Of a DNA stretch of 64,000 nt, positions 1 through 12,792 are shown piece by piece. Source of the DNA: Kryptolebias marmoratus (lineage: Eukaryota > Chordata > Actinopteri > Cyprinodontiformes > Rivulidae); the NCBI RefSeq assembly GCF_001649575.2, contig NC_051434.1, forward strand, positions 3,627,283 through 3,691,282, read 5' to 3'. Each line of letters starts with the position of its first letter. Position 1 is the stretch's first letter. The notes beneath the pieces are model-generated. The model made no database searches. It was given only the letters and a program-made list of their open reading frames with translations, and was not told the DNA's origin. Position numbers and translations under genes: made by a program.

Positions 1-2620
1 GAAAAGCAGGATTGAGCTGATCAGATCTCTGTGTGTGTGTGTGTGGCTGTTTACCATCATGCTGCTCTCAGAGTTGAGCTCCTGGCAGCTGGGATGCTCC
101 CAGCAGTGACTGTGTGCTCCTCTGACCACGCCCACTAAGGCAGCAGCAACCAATAGCAGCACAGGATGCATTCTCCTGTGATCTGTGGCAGTTTTTCAAA
201 ATAAAAGCCTGTCATGGTACAAGCTAAAATGGTCAGTTTAGCTGAATTCTTACAGTTTGAGACATTTTAAAATAACATGTGAGACATTTGTAATTCAGAG
301 TGTTTTCAGACCTCAGAAATGAATTGTATAAACATATTGTATGTTAAACTCTTGTCACAACTTGAAACAACTAAAAACTGAGCAGTGTTCAAAAATTACA
401 ACAATAAAAACCAGGCTTATCTAAACTCAAAACACATGCAATCCTAAAAGATTGCAACAAATTATATGCAAAAATAAGTAAAACATGTCATGATTTTTGG
501 CTTCTGAAATTATTTTCCTGCTACAAGAGAAAAAAATAAATAAAACCCTAAAAATAACTTTTGGTTTGCACAGCAAAAGTAGAATTTTTGTTAATCTCTT
601 TTTTCTTTGTTTTAATTAAAACTTGCATTTGAAAGTACAAGAGCAGAAAAATACTAACCTTCTGTCTTTTTGCCCTCTTTCTGCTGCTCGTCTTTTTGTT
701 TTTCCTTCCAACAAAGATTTCTGCTGTTGTCTCCAGTTGTGATCGATCCTTGACTTTATACTCTTCCAGCCAAGGACACGCAAACATATGATGACGTTAT
801 TACCTCTCCCCATCAGTTTTTCACTCGTACTCTCAAACATACACCACTTCTTTTTTTTTGGCCATAAATTAGATGTCCTTCTTTTCTATCCATTCAAACA
901 TGCTCATCCCCACTAACTGCATCATCACTCATCTCTGAGACGGAAAGAAACAAATAATACCTCTGAAAATATTTTCCAGCTGCACAAAAGTCTTGTAAGA
1001 AATGTAAAAGCTCAGCCATGACTGAAGATAAATACCAGTTCATATCAGTTTCAGACATTTTTTATTAGGTTTTACATTAATTCATGTGGATTTTGCATAA
1101 TTTTATATAGGTTTAATACCAATTTATATAGATTTTAGACCAATTTTATAGATATTAGACTAATTTATATATCTTTTTGGTCATTTTATATAAATTTAAG
1201 ATCAATTCATGTGAATTTTATACCATATTTTTATAGATTTTATAACACCCAGTTGTTGGGAGCTTGAATGAAACCCAAATAATGTCGTTTTTCTGAACTA
1301 AGCCAAAGACATTTATTGTGGTGTGTATTCCATTAGGATTTGTTCCTCGATAAGACTTGCTTCATGTTTAGATTGGAGGACTTGTTGCATATACAGTATT
1401 GTTCATTAAATACAGCTGCTTTAATGTAGAAAGAAAATAAAGTCATGCAAGCAGCACTTTGGATGTCAATAAAATGTCTTCTAAAATAAATGCTCTAACA
1501 TACCGTAGATCTGTGGGGATTGAAAAGTTTAATGTTTTAGTTCTTTTTCTCTAATGGAACAACCTGAGCAGCTCCAGAGGCAGGAAGGTAAATATAAACC
1601 CATTAGTGTGTAGCAGTGACCTTGGGACATTCAGTCCATTACTCAGACAAGTCTTTAGTATGTCATGAGGGAAATAAGAGCAAAATGGAGATATTATAAA
1701 AAAAACTTCAGTTTGATTCAAACAAACAACATAATGGGGGCATTTTGTCCACAAAGTCCTGCAGTTTTGTTTTTTTTTCCGTCAGTCAATTTGTGCCTGA
1801 AGTTTACTGACTTTTCATTCACAGATAGCTTTTCTAACATTCTACTTTTTTAAATGTTGTACATTTTCATGTTTATACTTTTAGGATGTCCTTTAATCGA
1901 TCAAACCCAAAAAACAGCAGATGCTGCCGTTAGTGTCTTTAGTTGTCCAGATAACAAACAAACGGGAGAAACTGAACTGATGAAAACTCTAAATGTTCAA
2001 ACTCATCCTAAAAGAATTTTAATTTGGGACATCCAAGGATTGTTGGTGTTTTAATAATAATAAAAATTTAGAAAGTTGTGTAATGTCGTCTTGCTGACTT
2101 TTATTACTTTCAAATGATGTCATCGCTGCAAGCACATCAAATAATCTTAGTTATACTAAATAATATTAATGTTTAGCTGTTTGTGCTCCATGTGCATAAA
2201 ATATGTTGTTTCCTGCTGGAGCAGCTGTTGTGTTAACTCTGTCACACACAAATATTGATAAATCTCAGGGTAATTTTTCACACTGAAAGTATTTCAACTT
2301 GCTTCACCTAAACAACGATTAGAGCTGATAATAAAATACACACCTGGAAGCACGAGAGACAAAGACATCACTACAAAGAAGCAATCAAGAACCAAGATAT
2401 TTTAAACAAATTATTTATTTTATTTTCTGTATCGTTTTAATTTTGTCTTTTGCACCTGCAGTAGTGCAGTTACTGTAACTTGTACTCAGATTACTCAGCT
2501 CCTTAATGTAATTTATTACATCTCAGTTCAGTGGCTGCCAATCCTTTTAGCAGATTATCGGGATAAGATGTCATACCCGGTGCTGAACCTACGCAAACAC
2601 ACAAACACTCATGCAACACT
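1..2620. other. intergenic region, no gene supported
   Basis: No open frame here has splice context or recognisable protein features. There is a short GT run at about 31-44. A GC-box-like sequence (ccacgccc, from 126) and a CCAAT box at 150-154 lie close together near the left edge. They could belong to a promoter of a gene running left out of the window, but this is only a guess. The rest is AT-rich unique-looking sequence. Confidence 0.6.
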
Positions 2621-2622
2621 CA

Positions 2623-2674
<52 letters not shown>
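2621..2674. repeat. (CT)n(CA)n microsatellite
   Basis: A compound dinucleotide repeat: about seven CT units followed by about twenty CA units. It lies just upstream of the putative first non-coding exon of the fibrinogen-like gene, so it may be within or beside that promoter. Confidence 0.95.
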
Positions 2675-2676
<2 letters not shown>

Positions 2677-2689
2677 CTCACCGACTGTC

Positions 2690-2737
2690 TTGATTCTCTT
2701 CCGTTGAGCTGAGTTCAGAACTGGGACGTGACAACAG
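2690..2737 (+). other. possible 5' untranslated exon of the fibrinogen-like gene
   Basis: A strong splice donor (acaacag followed by gtaagat) sits at 2737/2738. A plausible acceptor (ggatcacag) ends at 3493, just before the initiating ATG at 3534. This suggests a short non-coding first exon joined to the first coding exon. The transcription start is not visible, so the left boundary is nominal. Confidence 0.35.
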
Positions 2738-2931
2738 GTAAGATTGCTCTTCTTTCATGGAAAGTTTCAAATGATCTAGAATTAAATACAAATTTAAATT
2801 TATTTATTGTATTTTTTCTGTTTTAGCATCTGTTTTTATGGGTTTTTTTTGTTTTTCTGCATTTTCAGTTTTTAATTTGCAAATGCAGAATTTTTACTTT
2901 TTTCTGTTTTTAAGCTTTACATTTTGCTGGG

Positions 2932-2951
2932 TCTCTCTCTCTCTCTCTCTT
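2932..2951. repeat. (TC)n microsatellite
   Basis: About ten TC units within the putative first intron of the fibrinogen-like gene. Confidence 0.9.
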
Positions 2952-3533
2952 TAGCCTGTAGAGTTCCTTTGGCTCCTGTTCTTTAAAGCTGGATGTTATG
3001 AGCATGCTGTGGTTCTGGCAGAGAACCGTAGAAACCACATAAGCCCTGAGGGAAATGACCCACCCTGAAACACGCCCTGCTTTGTTGTGTATTTTGGTCC
3101 AAATGGAGCCATAAATAAACAAAATTACCAACACGGTTCATGAAACAAGACCTAGAACTAATGTCACAAACAAATGTGGGAAGTTGGGATGGAGTTAGCG
3201 TCTCAGGGACCTGTAGAAAGTCAAACATGTTTTATAGTTTGAAGAGTTGAATCTTTCTGATCAAAGATTTGTGTTGGCTTTACTTTTGCACCTGAAACTC
3301 ATTCCTCTTTAGTTTGTAGCCAAGAATTCCCACAAAGTTTAATAAACTTCATACTTTTTAGTTCTGCACCAATGGAAATCAAAGATAACCAAAAACACTT
3401 AACTCTAAACACAATCTGGACTTGCTCTTGTTACAATGAAGCTGAATCTGAAACCTGAATCTGCTGCTGACTTGGACTTTCTGTGGATCACAGTCAACAA
3501 CACCTAAAAACCGAGACTTCCTTCATTTTCAAG

Positions 3534-6500
3534 ATGAAGTTGGAATCAATGTTACTGACTTTTGTTTTCTTTACTGGCTGGGGTTTCCAGCTTGTCATGG
3601 CTGACTTTATGGGCTCAGGGGAACACTCTGATGTTCAGGAGGATATTCACCATGAAACTCCCACAGAAAAGCAGGAAGGACTGGACATTAACATCCGTTC
3701 ACCCAGGGATGTACCAGACATGCAGATGGAAACAAACTGGAATGTTCCTGATATAACCAAAGGCAACTATGAGGATGCTGACTGGCATCCGTCAACATCA
3801 GTCCTGGAAACACACTTTGACCTGACCCCTGACAACTCGGCGATGATCCACAGCAACAGCATTGGCACCGATGATGATGGCCCCAACCAAACTCTAAACC
3901 AAACCATTGGTACTTCGGTAACAGAGTGCGGTGAGTACAGCAGCCAGCTGAGCCCTAATGGCCAGTGTCGACTAATGGCAAAGCTGCCTCCTGTTGGGGC
4001 AACAGAGAAACGTTGCCCGGACATGTTCCGCTGCACAGATGACATCTCCTTTTGGCTTCACGAGAATCAGAACAGGAAGGAGCAGCTGAAGGAGCTGAGG
4101 GAGACGATGTCAGAGCTGCAGGAGGAGCTGAGGAACCACCGGCATCGAGTCAAGGCTCTGGAGATGCAGGTGACTGAATGAACTTTAAAAACCTAATGTA
4201 TTTATTTCTTTAAAGACATTATTTTTAAAAGATCTACGACATGACGTCAGATATAGAAGATATAAAGTTGCCAAGGAAGCTGTGTCGATAAAGCATCTTG
4301 CTTTGCTTTCCTTTAACAGCATTCACCTGCTGTCAGCCCTGATAAAAAATGATTTTCTCCCTCATTTCTCCACTAAGATGTGACCTGTTTCTCTTCATGT
4401 CTTTCAAACTCCTTTGCAATGTTGAGATATATTGATATGTTAATAGAATTTTGGCCAAAATGTTACAAATAATACTTCTCAGGATGTAGGGAACACTGGA
4501 AAGAGGTGTGACTACCAGGCAAAGAACCAATGTTTTTCATACACTTTTCCACTTTGCTGTCATCGTTGAATTGTCAGGATCAGGAGTCCAGAGTTCGCAG
4601 GATTTAAAAACTATATCTTGCGATTTAATTGTGGATTTTGAAGCTAGAATATTGTGGACAAATATCTCATATATATTCTGGTGAGACTGCCAGTGTCAGA
4701 TGATTCCACACATTCACTTTGGTAGTGTCATTACAAGCAGTAATTTGAAGGCTTTTTAACAATCATAGTGTCAGAGTACATCTACCCAAAGTTAAAAGAA
4801 GATTAAACTGGAACTGAATTTTAGAATCTGCTATTTTTCTGGTTGCTTTTATTATAATGGCTGAAAAGATATTATTCATTCTTGTAAAACAAAAAGATCC
4901 TTCTTTTGTTGTATTTCTTTGCTTATCTGTGCCTTTGTTTATCTCTCTGTCTAACTTTATCTCCCTGTCTTGACACCCTTTAAGTCCTCCTTAACCCTGA
5001 ATCCTAACAGGATTAGCTGAAGACCTTTTGGACTTAAATCCTTCTGAGTCTGCCTAATAGATAGACGATACTTCCGGGCTGCAGGAAACACAGTCTGCAT
5101 CGTGTCTAAATTAAGATGCAAAGACTAGAGTTCACTTTTGAACTCGTTTGAACAAACTGAGGTTAAACGACAAAAGATAAACTTGCCTAAAAAGGTGAGC
5201 AGCAGGGGGATTTTTCATTTGCATAGAATTTGCAACAAACATTGATTTGTTCTATTAATAATTTTATTTATTTAATTAATTTTAATTATATGCCCTTCTT
5301 GTCACTGCACCATGTTGCGTCACCTTGTTTACTTCAGAAGGCTAACTATTTTTGAACATCAAATACCTTCACCAATATAAATGTGTCCCCCTGTTCTGTC
5401 TTTATGTCCCACAGGCTGAAGACAACATTAGATTAAACTTGACTCTCAAGGAGCGCTTGCGTTTTCTGGAGCTGCGGCATGCCGAGGCCGACACTCTGCT
5501 TCACGTCCACGCGGCGCTGCTGTACGAACTGCAGGCACAGCTTCGCAACCTGTCGGCCTCCATGCAGAACGTGAACCAACACACGGGCTGCACAATCAAC
5601 GTCATCAGAGCTACGCCGCCTCTCGGCATGAGAGACACTCTGTCAGCAGGTACACATGCAACAGGCGCAGTGGTGAGTTTCATGACTGTCATGATGTCAC
5701 TGGCAGCACATGTTGTCTTATCTTAATATGAACATTACAAAAATACAGTCTGCTGTTTAATTTCCACAGACAGTGTCTAAACAAATGCTGCTCTGGCCAC
5801 TTGAGTTTGAAGCAGCTGTAAAGTTTTGCACAGAGATAAACAATAACAGCGCTGGTTTATATATCAGCTTTACTAAATTCAATAATATTAACATATTATC
5901 AGAATTTAATCATATGTAGAACTAATGATATCTGTTTTTATTCATTTTTAAATGGACAAGGATGTCCTCCTACAAACATTAGAGGATGCTGCCGCACCCT
6001 CCTCACCCCTACTTCCCACAGCCATCAAAGCCTGTTCTGTTCTTGCCTCTTTGGCACAAAGAGTTTAAGACAAATCTTCTTTTTTTAGCTTTATATATTG
6101 AGATAAGTCACAAGGAGTCAGAGTTTGTCTTTAGAGGGAATTTCCTTCCTTTCTGGTTCTAAATTTTCCACATTCTAATCCAACTTCCCAACTGCAGTGG
6201 CTTATTTATTCAGTTCTTGAGAACTAGTTCTTGTTAAGTAGAATCCCAGCAATTTCCTTCCAGATTATGGATTTAAAATTCTATTAAATTCATAGTTTTA
6301 TCTCACATAAACTGCAGAATGCAAAGACATTTACATGACAATGATAAGCATAACCTGCAGTTCAAGAAGTCATGTAACTGTAGCAGATGGTGGTTTTTAC
6401 ATTGAAGTCCTGCTCGCTTCTGTATTCCAGTTATATTTTATTACATGATGCTCTTTTAGAACTGACTCTTCACTTTAATGCTCAGTAAGACTACAAAAAG

Positions 6501-8934
6501 ATCAATCAACTCAATGATTAATCTGGGCAGACAGATGAATCAGTTTTGATGTTGACAGGAGCTACAGTCCTTCTTTTTTATGTCTGTCTCCCTCAGGTGG
6601 ACACTATGTGTCTTATTGTCCATCAGACTGTGCGTCTCTGTATCACAGTGGCGTTCGTCGTTCCGGTGTTTACACCATTGTCATGTCACCAACCACCACC
6701 TTTCCTGTGTTCTGCGACATGGAGACAGACGGTGAGAAGGAGTTTTCATGATGGCTGCTCTGAGAAGTGATGATGGAGATGAAGAATCTGCTGCACTGCT
6801 CCTTTTTCTCTTGTTGATTTACACTCATTTCCAGCTGGGATGTTGCCATTCTCTGAACTTAAAGACTTAAAGTGTTTATTTTCAGCATTTTAGTTTTATT
6901 CTCAGTGCTCTTACTAACAGTAAAACATAACCCATTACATCCGTAGCCGTTAAATGAGCCTGTGCAGGTGGAGCTTGCCAGATGGATTGCTACATTAAAT
7001 GTATTCATATACACACATATGTTACCCCAGGTGGGGGCTGGACCGTATTTCAGCGGCGGCGAGACGGTTCGCTGAGCTTCAATCGGGGTTGGTCCGAATA
7101 TCGAAACGGCTTTGGTGAGCCTAAAGGAGAACACTGGTTGGGCAACCAGCACCTGTACCTGCTGTCCAATCAGGGCCACTACAGCCTCCGCATCGACATG
7201 CAGGACTGGAGCCATGCCCACAAACACGCCCTGTACCGGTCCTTCAGGTACAAACTGAGACTGCAGATGAAAAAACAGTAATAAGGGAGAGAAACACTGG
7301 ACTTTGAAGGGCTGGTAATAGATGGAGCATTGGTTTTATTTCCTGACCTTTAGATAAGTTTTGGATGGAGCAACAGACTCCGGAGGTGCTACTCTCTGAC
7401 AAGCTCTGATTGTGATGTTTTGTGTGGTTGTTCTAATGATGCTCACGACAGAGATGTACTATTGCCCTTTTCAGGCAATAGCTGCAGAAACTGACTAATT
7501 TGACACACAATCAGCTGATATTAACTGCACCGTGCCTCAGTAAACTTGTAATGGAGGTAACCAGAAAAGTGACCATTTTCAGAATAAATCCTGTCTCTTC
7601 ATCGGACTGATGAAGGCATTAATGTAATATATCTCAGGACAACAATGGTTGGTATTTCCCATTTTGTTCGGTGTAATAAACCATCCATGAGGTGAAGTTT
7701 CACTTTAGCATCAAACCTTGATTGTTTTATGACACTAAAAATTATGACAAGACAATAATAAATGCTTGTAACTGTTGACCTTTTCCACTGTCTTTATTAG
7801 ATAAAGTTCCACTACTGAAACTTCACCAGCCTTTTTCTGATCCTACAAGCTGGGAACAAGCTCCTCTGGTTCTAAACATTTATTTATTTTTTAACTGTGA
7901 ACTGATACATGAGTAATGTTGTAGGATGGGATTAACCAGTCTGTCATTTGTGTATCATGCTGCAAACTTATGACCATTATCATAATTTAAAATAGTTTAG
8001 ACTATTTTGAAGTCAGTATTTTCCCTCAAAGTAGAAATAGATTTTTTCTACCATATGAAGGTATGAATAAAAATAACCTTAATATTCTAAAATGCATGTA
8101 GGAACACATTCTCCTCTTTTTAAATAAAACACTTGTTAAAGTGCTACAGGTAACTCAGATATTTGGTCTTCCTGTCCTCCTGCTGCAGGATAGACAGCGA
8201 GGAGAACCAGTATCGCCTCCATGTGTCTGGTTTCAGTGGGTCGGTGGAGGATTCCTTCGGTTGGTATCATGACCAGCACGGCTTCAGCACACCAGACACG
8301 GGCAACATCTGTGCTGAGATCAGCCACTCCGGCTGGTGGTTCCACCAGTGTTTCTACGCCAACCTTAATGGAGTTTACTACAAGGTAGACCCGGCAGAGC
8401 CATATTCACATCACCTCTGGGAGAGAAACTTGTGTTTCATGAGCCTGAGTTCTGTCTGAGAATATATCATCACCCCATATGTGCTGATGATGCATTTGGA
8501 TCTGAACAACTGTGAATTCAAATGTAGCACATAAAAGAAAATTATCAAAATAGAATACGTAAAGGGGAAAAGATTCTAATTTACAGTTTAAATAATTTAT
8601 TGGGCCTATTTCTGTCAGATCTAAACAAAACAGTTCTGCAAGAAATCTTTCAAGAGGTGCTTCAACAATCTGTATGATTTTGTATCAATTTATTTTTGGA
8701 GCAGGCACAAGTTATCCAAACTGTGGGTATTTTTTAATTGCAAATATAAACAGAATGATGAACTGTTTCCTTCAGGGCGGCCGATACTCTCTGAAGGCTA
8801 ACAACTTGTTGGGGCCGGATGGCATCGTCTGGTTCTCCTGGAAAGATTCGGACTTCTACTCTCTGAAGGCCGTTACCATGATGATTCGACCGCGCGGCTT
8901 CAGACCAGCTTCGTCACTACGTCTGTCGCCATAG
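3534..8934 (+). CDS. secreted fibrinogen C-domain (FReD) protein, fibrinogen-like/angiopoietin-like family
   Basis: Six coding exons: 3534-4169, 5415-5649, 6597-6731, 7031-7247, 8189-8384 and 8776-8934. All joins are GT-AG and in phase, giving 525 aa. The ATG at 3534 opens a signal peptide (MKLESMLLTFVFF, cut near residue 22). Next come an acidic linker with NQTLNQT N-glycosylation sites and a cysteine-bearing stretch (CPDMFRC). A coiled coil follows, from about residue 180 to 280 across exons 1-2. From about residue 293 there is a C-terminal fibrinogen domain: CDMETDGGGWTVFQRR, LGNQHLYLL, SGWWFHQC, NLNGVYY and MMIRP. Such proteins form disulfide-linked oligomers and bind receptors or glycans outside the cell. 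The calcium loop is shortened (FSTPDTGNICA). The exact orthologue is not recognised; an FGL-like or ANGPTL-like gene is possible. It ends tail to tail with ndufb9. Confidence 0.9.
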
Positions 8935-9532
8935 CAACGCAGCGCCGTCATCAAGCAACAAGTGCAACGAAGTATTTACTACAACATGAATATGCTGTTT
9001 TGTTGCTAAAAGTCATTGCACCACATGCTTAATATTCACTTTATTGGTGATTTTTCCTTAAAAAAAAGGGATCAGTCTGTCTTTTAAATTGTAAAACCTT
9101 TTTAATGTGGTGCAGTTGAACGCAAATACGGAGCTGAATCTTAAAAACAGGCTTGGGTAGTCAGAAAGTAGGCTGCTCGAAGACACAGGCTGGTCTGAAG
9201 GAATTCAAAAGGCAAAATGTTATTTACCTAAATATGACATACTCATTAAAAGACAATAATAATAATTAAAAAGTCAAATTTGTATCTCAAAAGCAGATAA
9301 ACGAGTTTCCTTAATTCCTTTCTAAGCTATTCAGCTTCTGTCTGCAGCTGAATGATTAGAGATGAGATTTACTGAAAAGTGTCAAAACCTTTTAGTTTTA
9401 TTGAACATTTCAAACAGACTGGATGCTCAGTTTTAGCTGGTGTTCATTGAAAACTTCTGTACACAATGCTTACACAGTATTATTGCCATACATTAACAGA
9501 GAAATACTGTGCATTTGTATTTTATGTGTTGA

Positions 9533-9538
9533 AATAAA
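9533..9538 (+). promoter_or_regulatory. polyadenylation signal of the fibrinogen-like gene
   Basis: AATAAA lies 599 bases after the stop codon, at the end of an AT-rich 3' untranslated region. It is the best-placed canonical signal before the convergent ndufb9 3' end. Confidence 0.7.
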
Positions 9539-9648
9539 ATCTATTTTCTATTCAATGTCAGTTTACCTTGCTTTGTTTCATCTTTAACCCTTTACTGTCA
9601 TCACTAAATCATGTATTAAAGACACATCCACGCAACCCTGATCATAAA

Positions 9649-9658
9649 TTTATTTATT
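9649..9658 (-). promoter_or_regulatory. polyadenylation signal(s) of ndufb9
   Basis: Read on the minus strand, two overlapping AATAAA hexamers lie about 215 bases beyond the ndufb9 stop codon. The facing signal of the fibrinogen-like gene is only about 110 bases away. Confidence 0.7.
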
Positions 9659-9870
9659 GGAACAATTACAGGCGTTAAGTGGAACATCTACAGAGTTTCT
9701 CGGAGTCGTCAACAACTTTTAAGAATTCAGGATCGCTGTTAACAATTTTCAACTTTCACAGGTGAACTTCTTTAGAAACGACTCCTTACAGACAGATGAG
9801 AGATCAGCCAGCCTTGGGGTCATTTTCCCTCAGAGTGAGGCTGACAGATCCTGGACAGAGGTGCTGTTGA

Positions 9871-12468
9871 TCAGGGCTGCTCTCTGGGGCGGGTGACAAA
9901 GTGCCACCACAGAGGGGGGAGCTCGCCCTCCTTGCGGGCAGGAGGAAGGGCTTCAGTCGTGGGGCCTTCAGCTGGAGTCTCGGCCTCCAGCTGAGCCACC
10001 TGGAAACAGACAGACGGAGGCAAAAGACTGACTTTGGTTCTTAAATCAGACAAGTTTGGGTCTGTTTTACGTTCGTTTACATTTCTAACTCTTTTGCACA
10101 TCTACTATATGTTCTCCGGATTTAGAAATTTGTTCTCAATAAAAAAAAGGTAAACTGAACATGTATTTGTGAGACAAGACTTGATTTTTTTAATGTTTAT
10201 TTATTTTAAGAGGTCATTTGTTTCAGTCAGTTTAAATAAAAAACATCAGAATATTTCTGACACATCTGTAAACTTACATTCTTCCACTGTTGCACCAACT
10301 CACTACAATCTATCCCTTGTAATGCAATGCTAGTTTACCTAAAGAAGTATTACACCATGAGTTAATAACTGGTCTGAGACATGAGAAAAGCTGCAGAGGC
10401 TGGCCTGTTCAACTAACAGATTACAATTAAAACAATTTTATCTTAAGAAGATGCAAATCTACTTTTCATTTAAGACAAAATAAGGATCATATTCCTTCAT
10501 GGTCCAAACAGAAAGCTCTGGCACCATCTGGTGGATTTTACTCATAAATCTTTTTTGTTTGCTAGAAATTGCTTTCTTTTAATTGAGACGTGGAAAATAT
10601 GAATAAGAATAGACAAAGTTATCATTTTATGTCTATGGTGTCAACATTTACAGACAAATTTCAAGGTTTCTGACCCAAATTCTTTGTTCAGCTCAAACAT
10701 TTATTTCGAACATGTTAAATAAATGTAAAAACTGTCTGGTAATGATCAGACCTCCAACCTTTTATATACTGAACATCTCCCTCAAGCTGGTTTTTGTGCC
10801 TAGTTAAAAAAATATGACCAATTTCTGTACAGTGCAAACACAGATGACAAAATGCCTTGTTTTATTGTTTTGTTTTGTTTTATAGAAAAGAACAGAGGAA
10901 GCACTGCTCACCTCCTTTTCCCAGCTCTGCAGCCTCAGTTTCTTCCACTGCTCCCTCTTAGCGAAGTAATCGGGGTACATGGCCTTCTCCGAGGGGTGCC
11001 AGGTGTCCAGCACCCACTCTGGGACCTTCAAGGACAAAAACAGAGGTCAGATAGCTCATCCTTTTTGTGCCATTGGGCCATCAGCATTAAGAGGGTTACA
11101 CCAATCACCTTAATCTCTAAAGACAAGTTCAGATATTACCTCATTAAGACATCGGGTGATTTGTCAGCTGTTACAAGATGAAATGATAATATACAATATT
11201 CTTGGTAGTCCTGCCCCCACCTTGTAGCACTCATTTCTTTCGTAGGAAGTGCCTCCAGGAGAGTCAGGGAAGATGTAGGGCTGAGGATGTTGGTTAGCCC
11301 AGAACTCCTCCTCTCCTGCTTTCAGCATCAGGGTGGCCTTCATCATGTCCTTCTCATCCTTGTTCTTGTCAAAGCGAGCTCGCAGAAGGCAGGCGTGGAA
11401 ACGGTATTTGTCTCTGCGGTTAGAAAAAACGCCACACCAGTTTGTCTTCATAAACTGCACCAACAAAGCCGGTATGACCGAGATGTTTCCTGGAACTTCA
11501 TGACTTTTATAAGAAGAAACTAAATCCATAAATTATAAGGATTCCTCACAAGCAGCGAAAAAAGTTTTTCTTTTAGTCCAATAAAATAACAGAAACAGTC
11601 ATATTTATCTGTGTTTCCTTTGGATTCAGATGTATTTTCTAACTTCATCTACAGCTTCTAAAATACCAAAACAGTAAGAAGAACAGCTGATTATTTGCTT
11701 ATAATTGTACTTTTAACTCTAATAAATAATCTTGATTTGAAAGACAAGCCAACTTAAACCATAACACATATTAGAAATACACAGTACTGTTATTTTAATT
11801 TATTATATCACTCAAGTCTGTAAGATCTGGATTCTTCTTGAGAAAAATCAAAAGGTGCAGGACATTTTGTGAAAAAAGGCCAATATTTCAAATAGTAGCT
11901 TATTTGTAAATAAACTTTAAATAAATCCTCTCACACTCATTGAATTTTACTGATTCTTAAGGTCTGTATATGAAAAAACACATCACAAAGTAAACAAGAC
12001 TTTAACTTATGAGACTGCAACACTTGTAAACTGGCTACATGTTGCATTTTGACACATTTTGAATTAATTAGTTCAATGATTAAGGCATTGGGGCTTGCTA
12101 TAGTCAAATAAACAATATATTTATAGCTTATGTGCACTAGACTATTATGTATAATCTTGCACTCAGCAAACGTATCAAATATATCAACATTACTTTGCAA
12201 AATCAGAGTCATATTTTTGTTAGATTGATCAAAAGGACTTGTTTTTCAGTACCATCAGGACTGAGTGACCTGCTAACAGCGGCTAGCTAGCACTTAGCTT
12301 TGGTGTTAGCTTAGCAACATAGCAGGTAAACTTCAAACAGCAGCTCCAAACGACTCTTGAAATATTAAGATCCTCTTACCTAAACACGCACCATGACTCC
12401 AGGTGTCTAAGGGATTTCTTGTAAAGCCTCAACACTTTCTGCTGGTGAGTAAGAAAGGCAGAGGCCAT
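9871..12468 (-). CDS. ndufb9: NADH:ubiquinone oxidoreductase subunit B9 (complex I, LYR family)
   Basis: Four exons on the minus strand: 12468-12380, 11413-11221, 11025-10912 and 9999-9871. All joins are in phase and give 174 aa, close to the roughly 179 aa of the human protein. The N-terminus [20 protein letters not shown] holds the LYR-type motif (LRLYK) that binds the acyl chain of mitochondrial acyl-carrier protein. Family-typical blocks follow: [41 protein letters not shown] and [22 protein letters not shown]9 is an accessory subunit of the membrane arm of respiratory complex I. The gene is head to head with tatdn1 across a short shared promoter, as in human. Confidence 0.97.
10520..10534 (-). 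promoter_or_regulatory. CTCF-like motif
   Basis: The minus strand reads CCACCAGATGGTGCC, one mismatch from the CTCF core as I know it. It lies in the last intron of ndufb9. Sequence match only. Confidence 0.3.
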
Positions 12469-12750
12469 TTTAGCCGTCCTCTGTCACCTTCTCGCATCGC
12501 CGCGAGAGGGATTCTGGGTCTTTGTGTCGTGATGACGTCAACACCGTAAACACTAAACTAACGCGCAGGAAGATTTTTATCTGGTTGCTTAAACTTTAAT
12601 CGCTAGCATTACACATATAAAAATTGATAACTGCGGTTTATTTCACTTTACAGATGTATATACTGTGAGTATAAGATGTAATGACTCGCTAACAATGTAT
12701 TTCAGTAATTTTATGTCCGTCTATTTTAGCCATTACGGTAAAGCGACACG
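12469..12750. promoter_or_regulatory. bidirectional promoter between ndufb9 and tatdn1
   Basis: The two start codons point away from each other and are about 282-324 bases apart, so both promoters must share this segment. It contains a CG-rich patch (12492-12508), a perfect palindromic CRE (TGACGTCA at 12533-12540) and the sequence GGATTCTGGG, which read in reverse resembles the CCCAGAAT core of ZNF143 sites. No TATA box is evident. This fits a housekeeping mitochondrial-gene promoter. Confidence 0.75.
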
Positions 12751-12792
12751 ATGAAAGCTGCATGTTTGGTTCTCTTCAGACGTGTTTCAAAC

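Noticed and set aside
548..840. Basic, lysine/arginine-rich minus-strand frames followed by a GTTAGT donor-like site
   Set aside because: They could be a terminal exon of a gene to the left, but no convincing acceptor or homology is visible, and the promoter-like sequences at 120-160 do not fit that reading.
12261..12330. GCTAGC/TTAGC-rich patches near the ndufb9 first exon and again at 19230-19275 in rnf139 intron 1
   Set aside because: They resemble each other only in short words, with no alignable unit. Such words are common near fish promoters, so no repeat was called.
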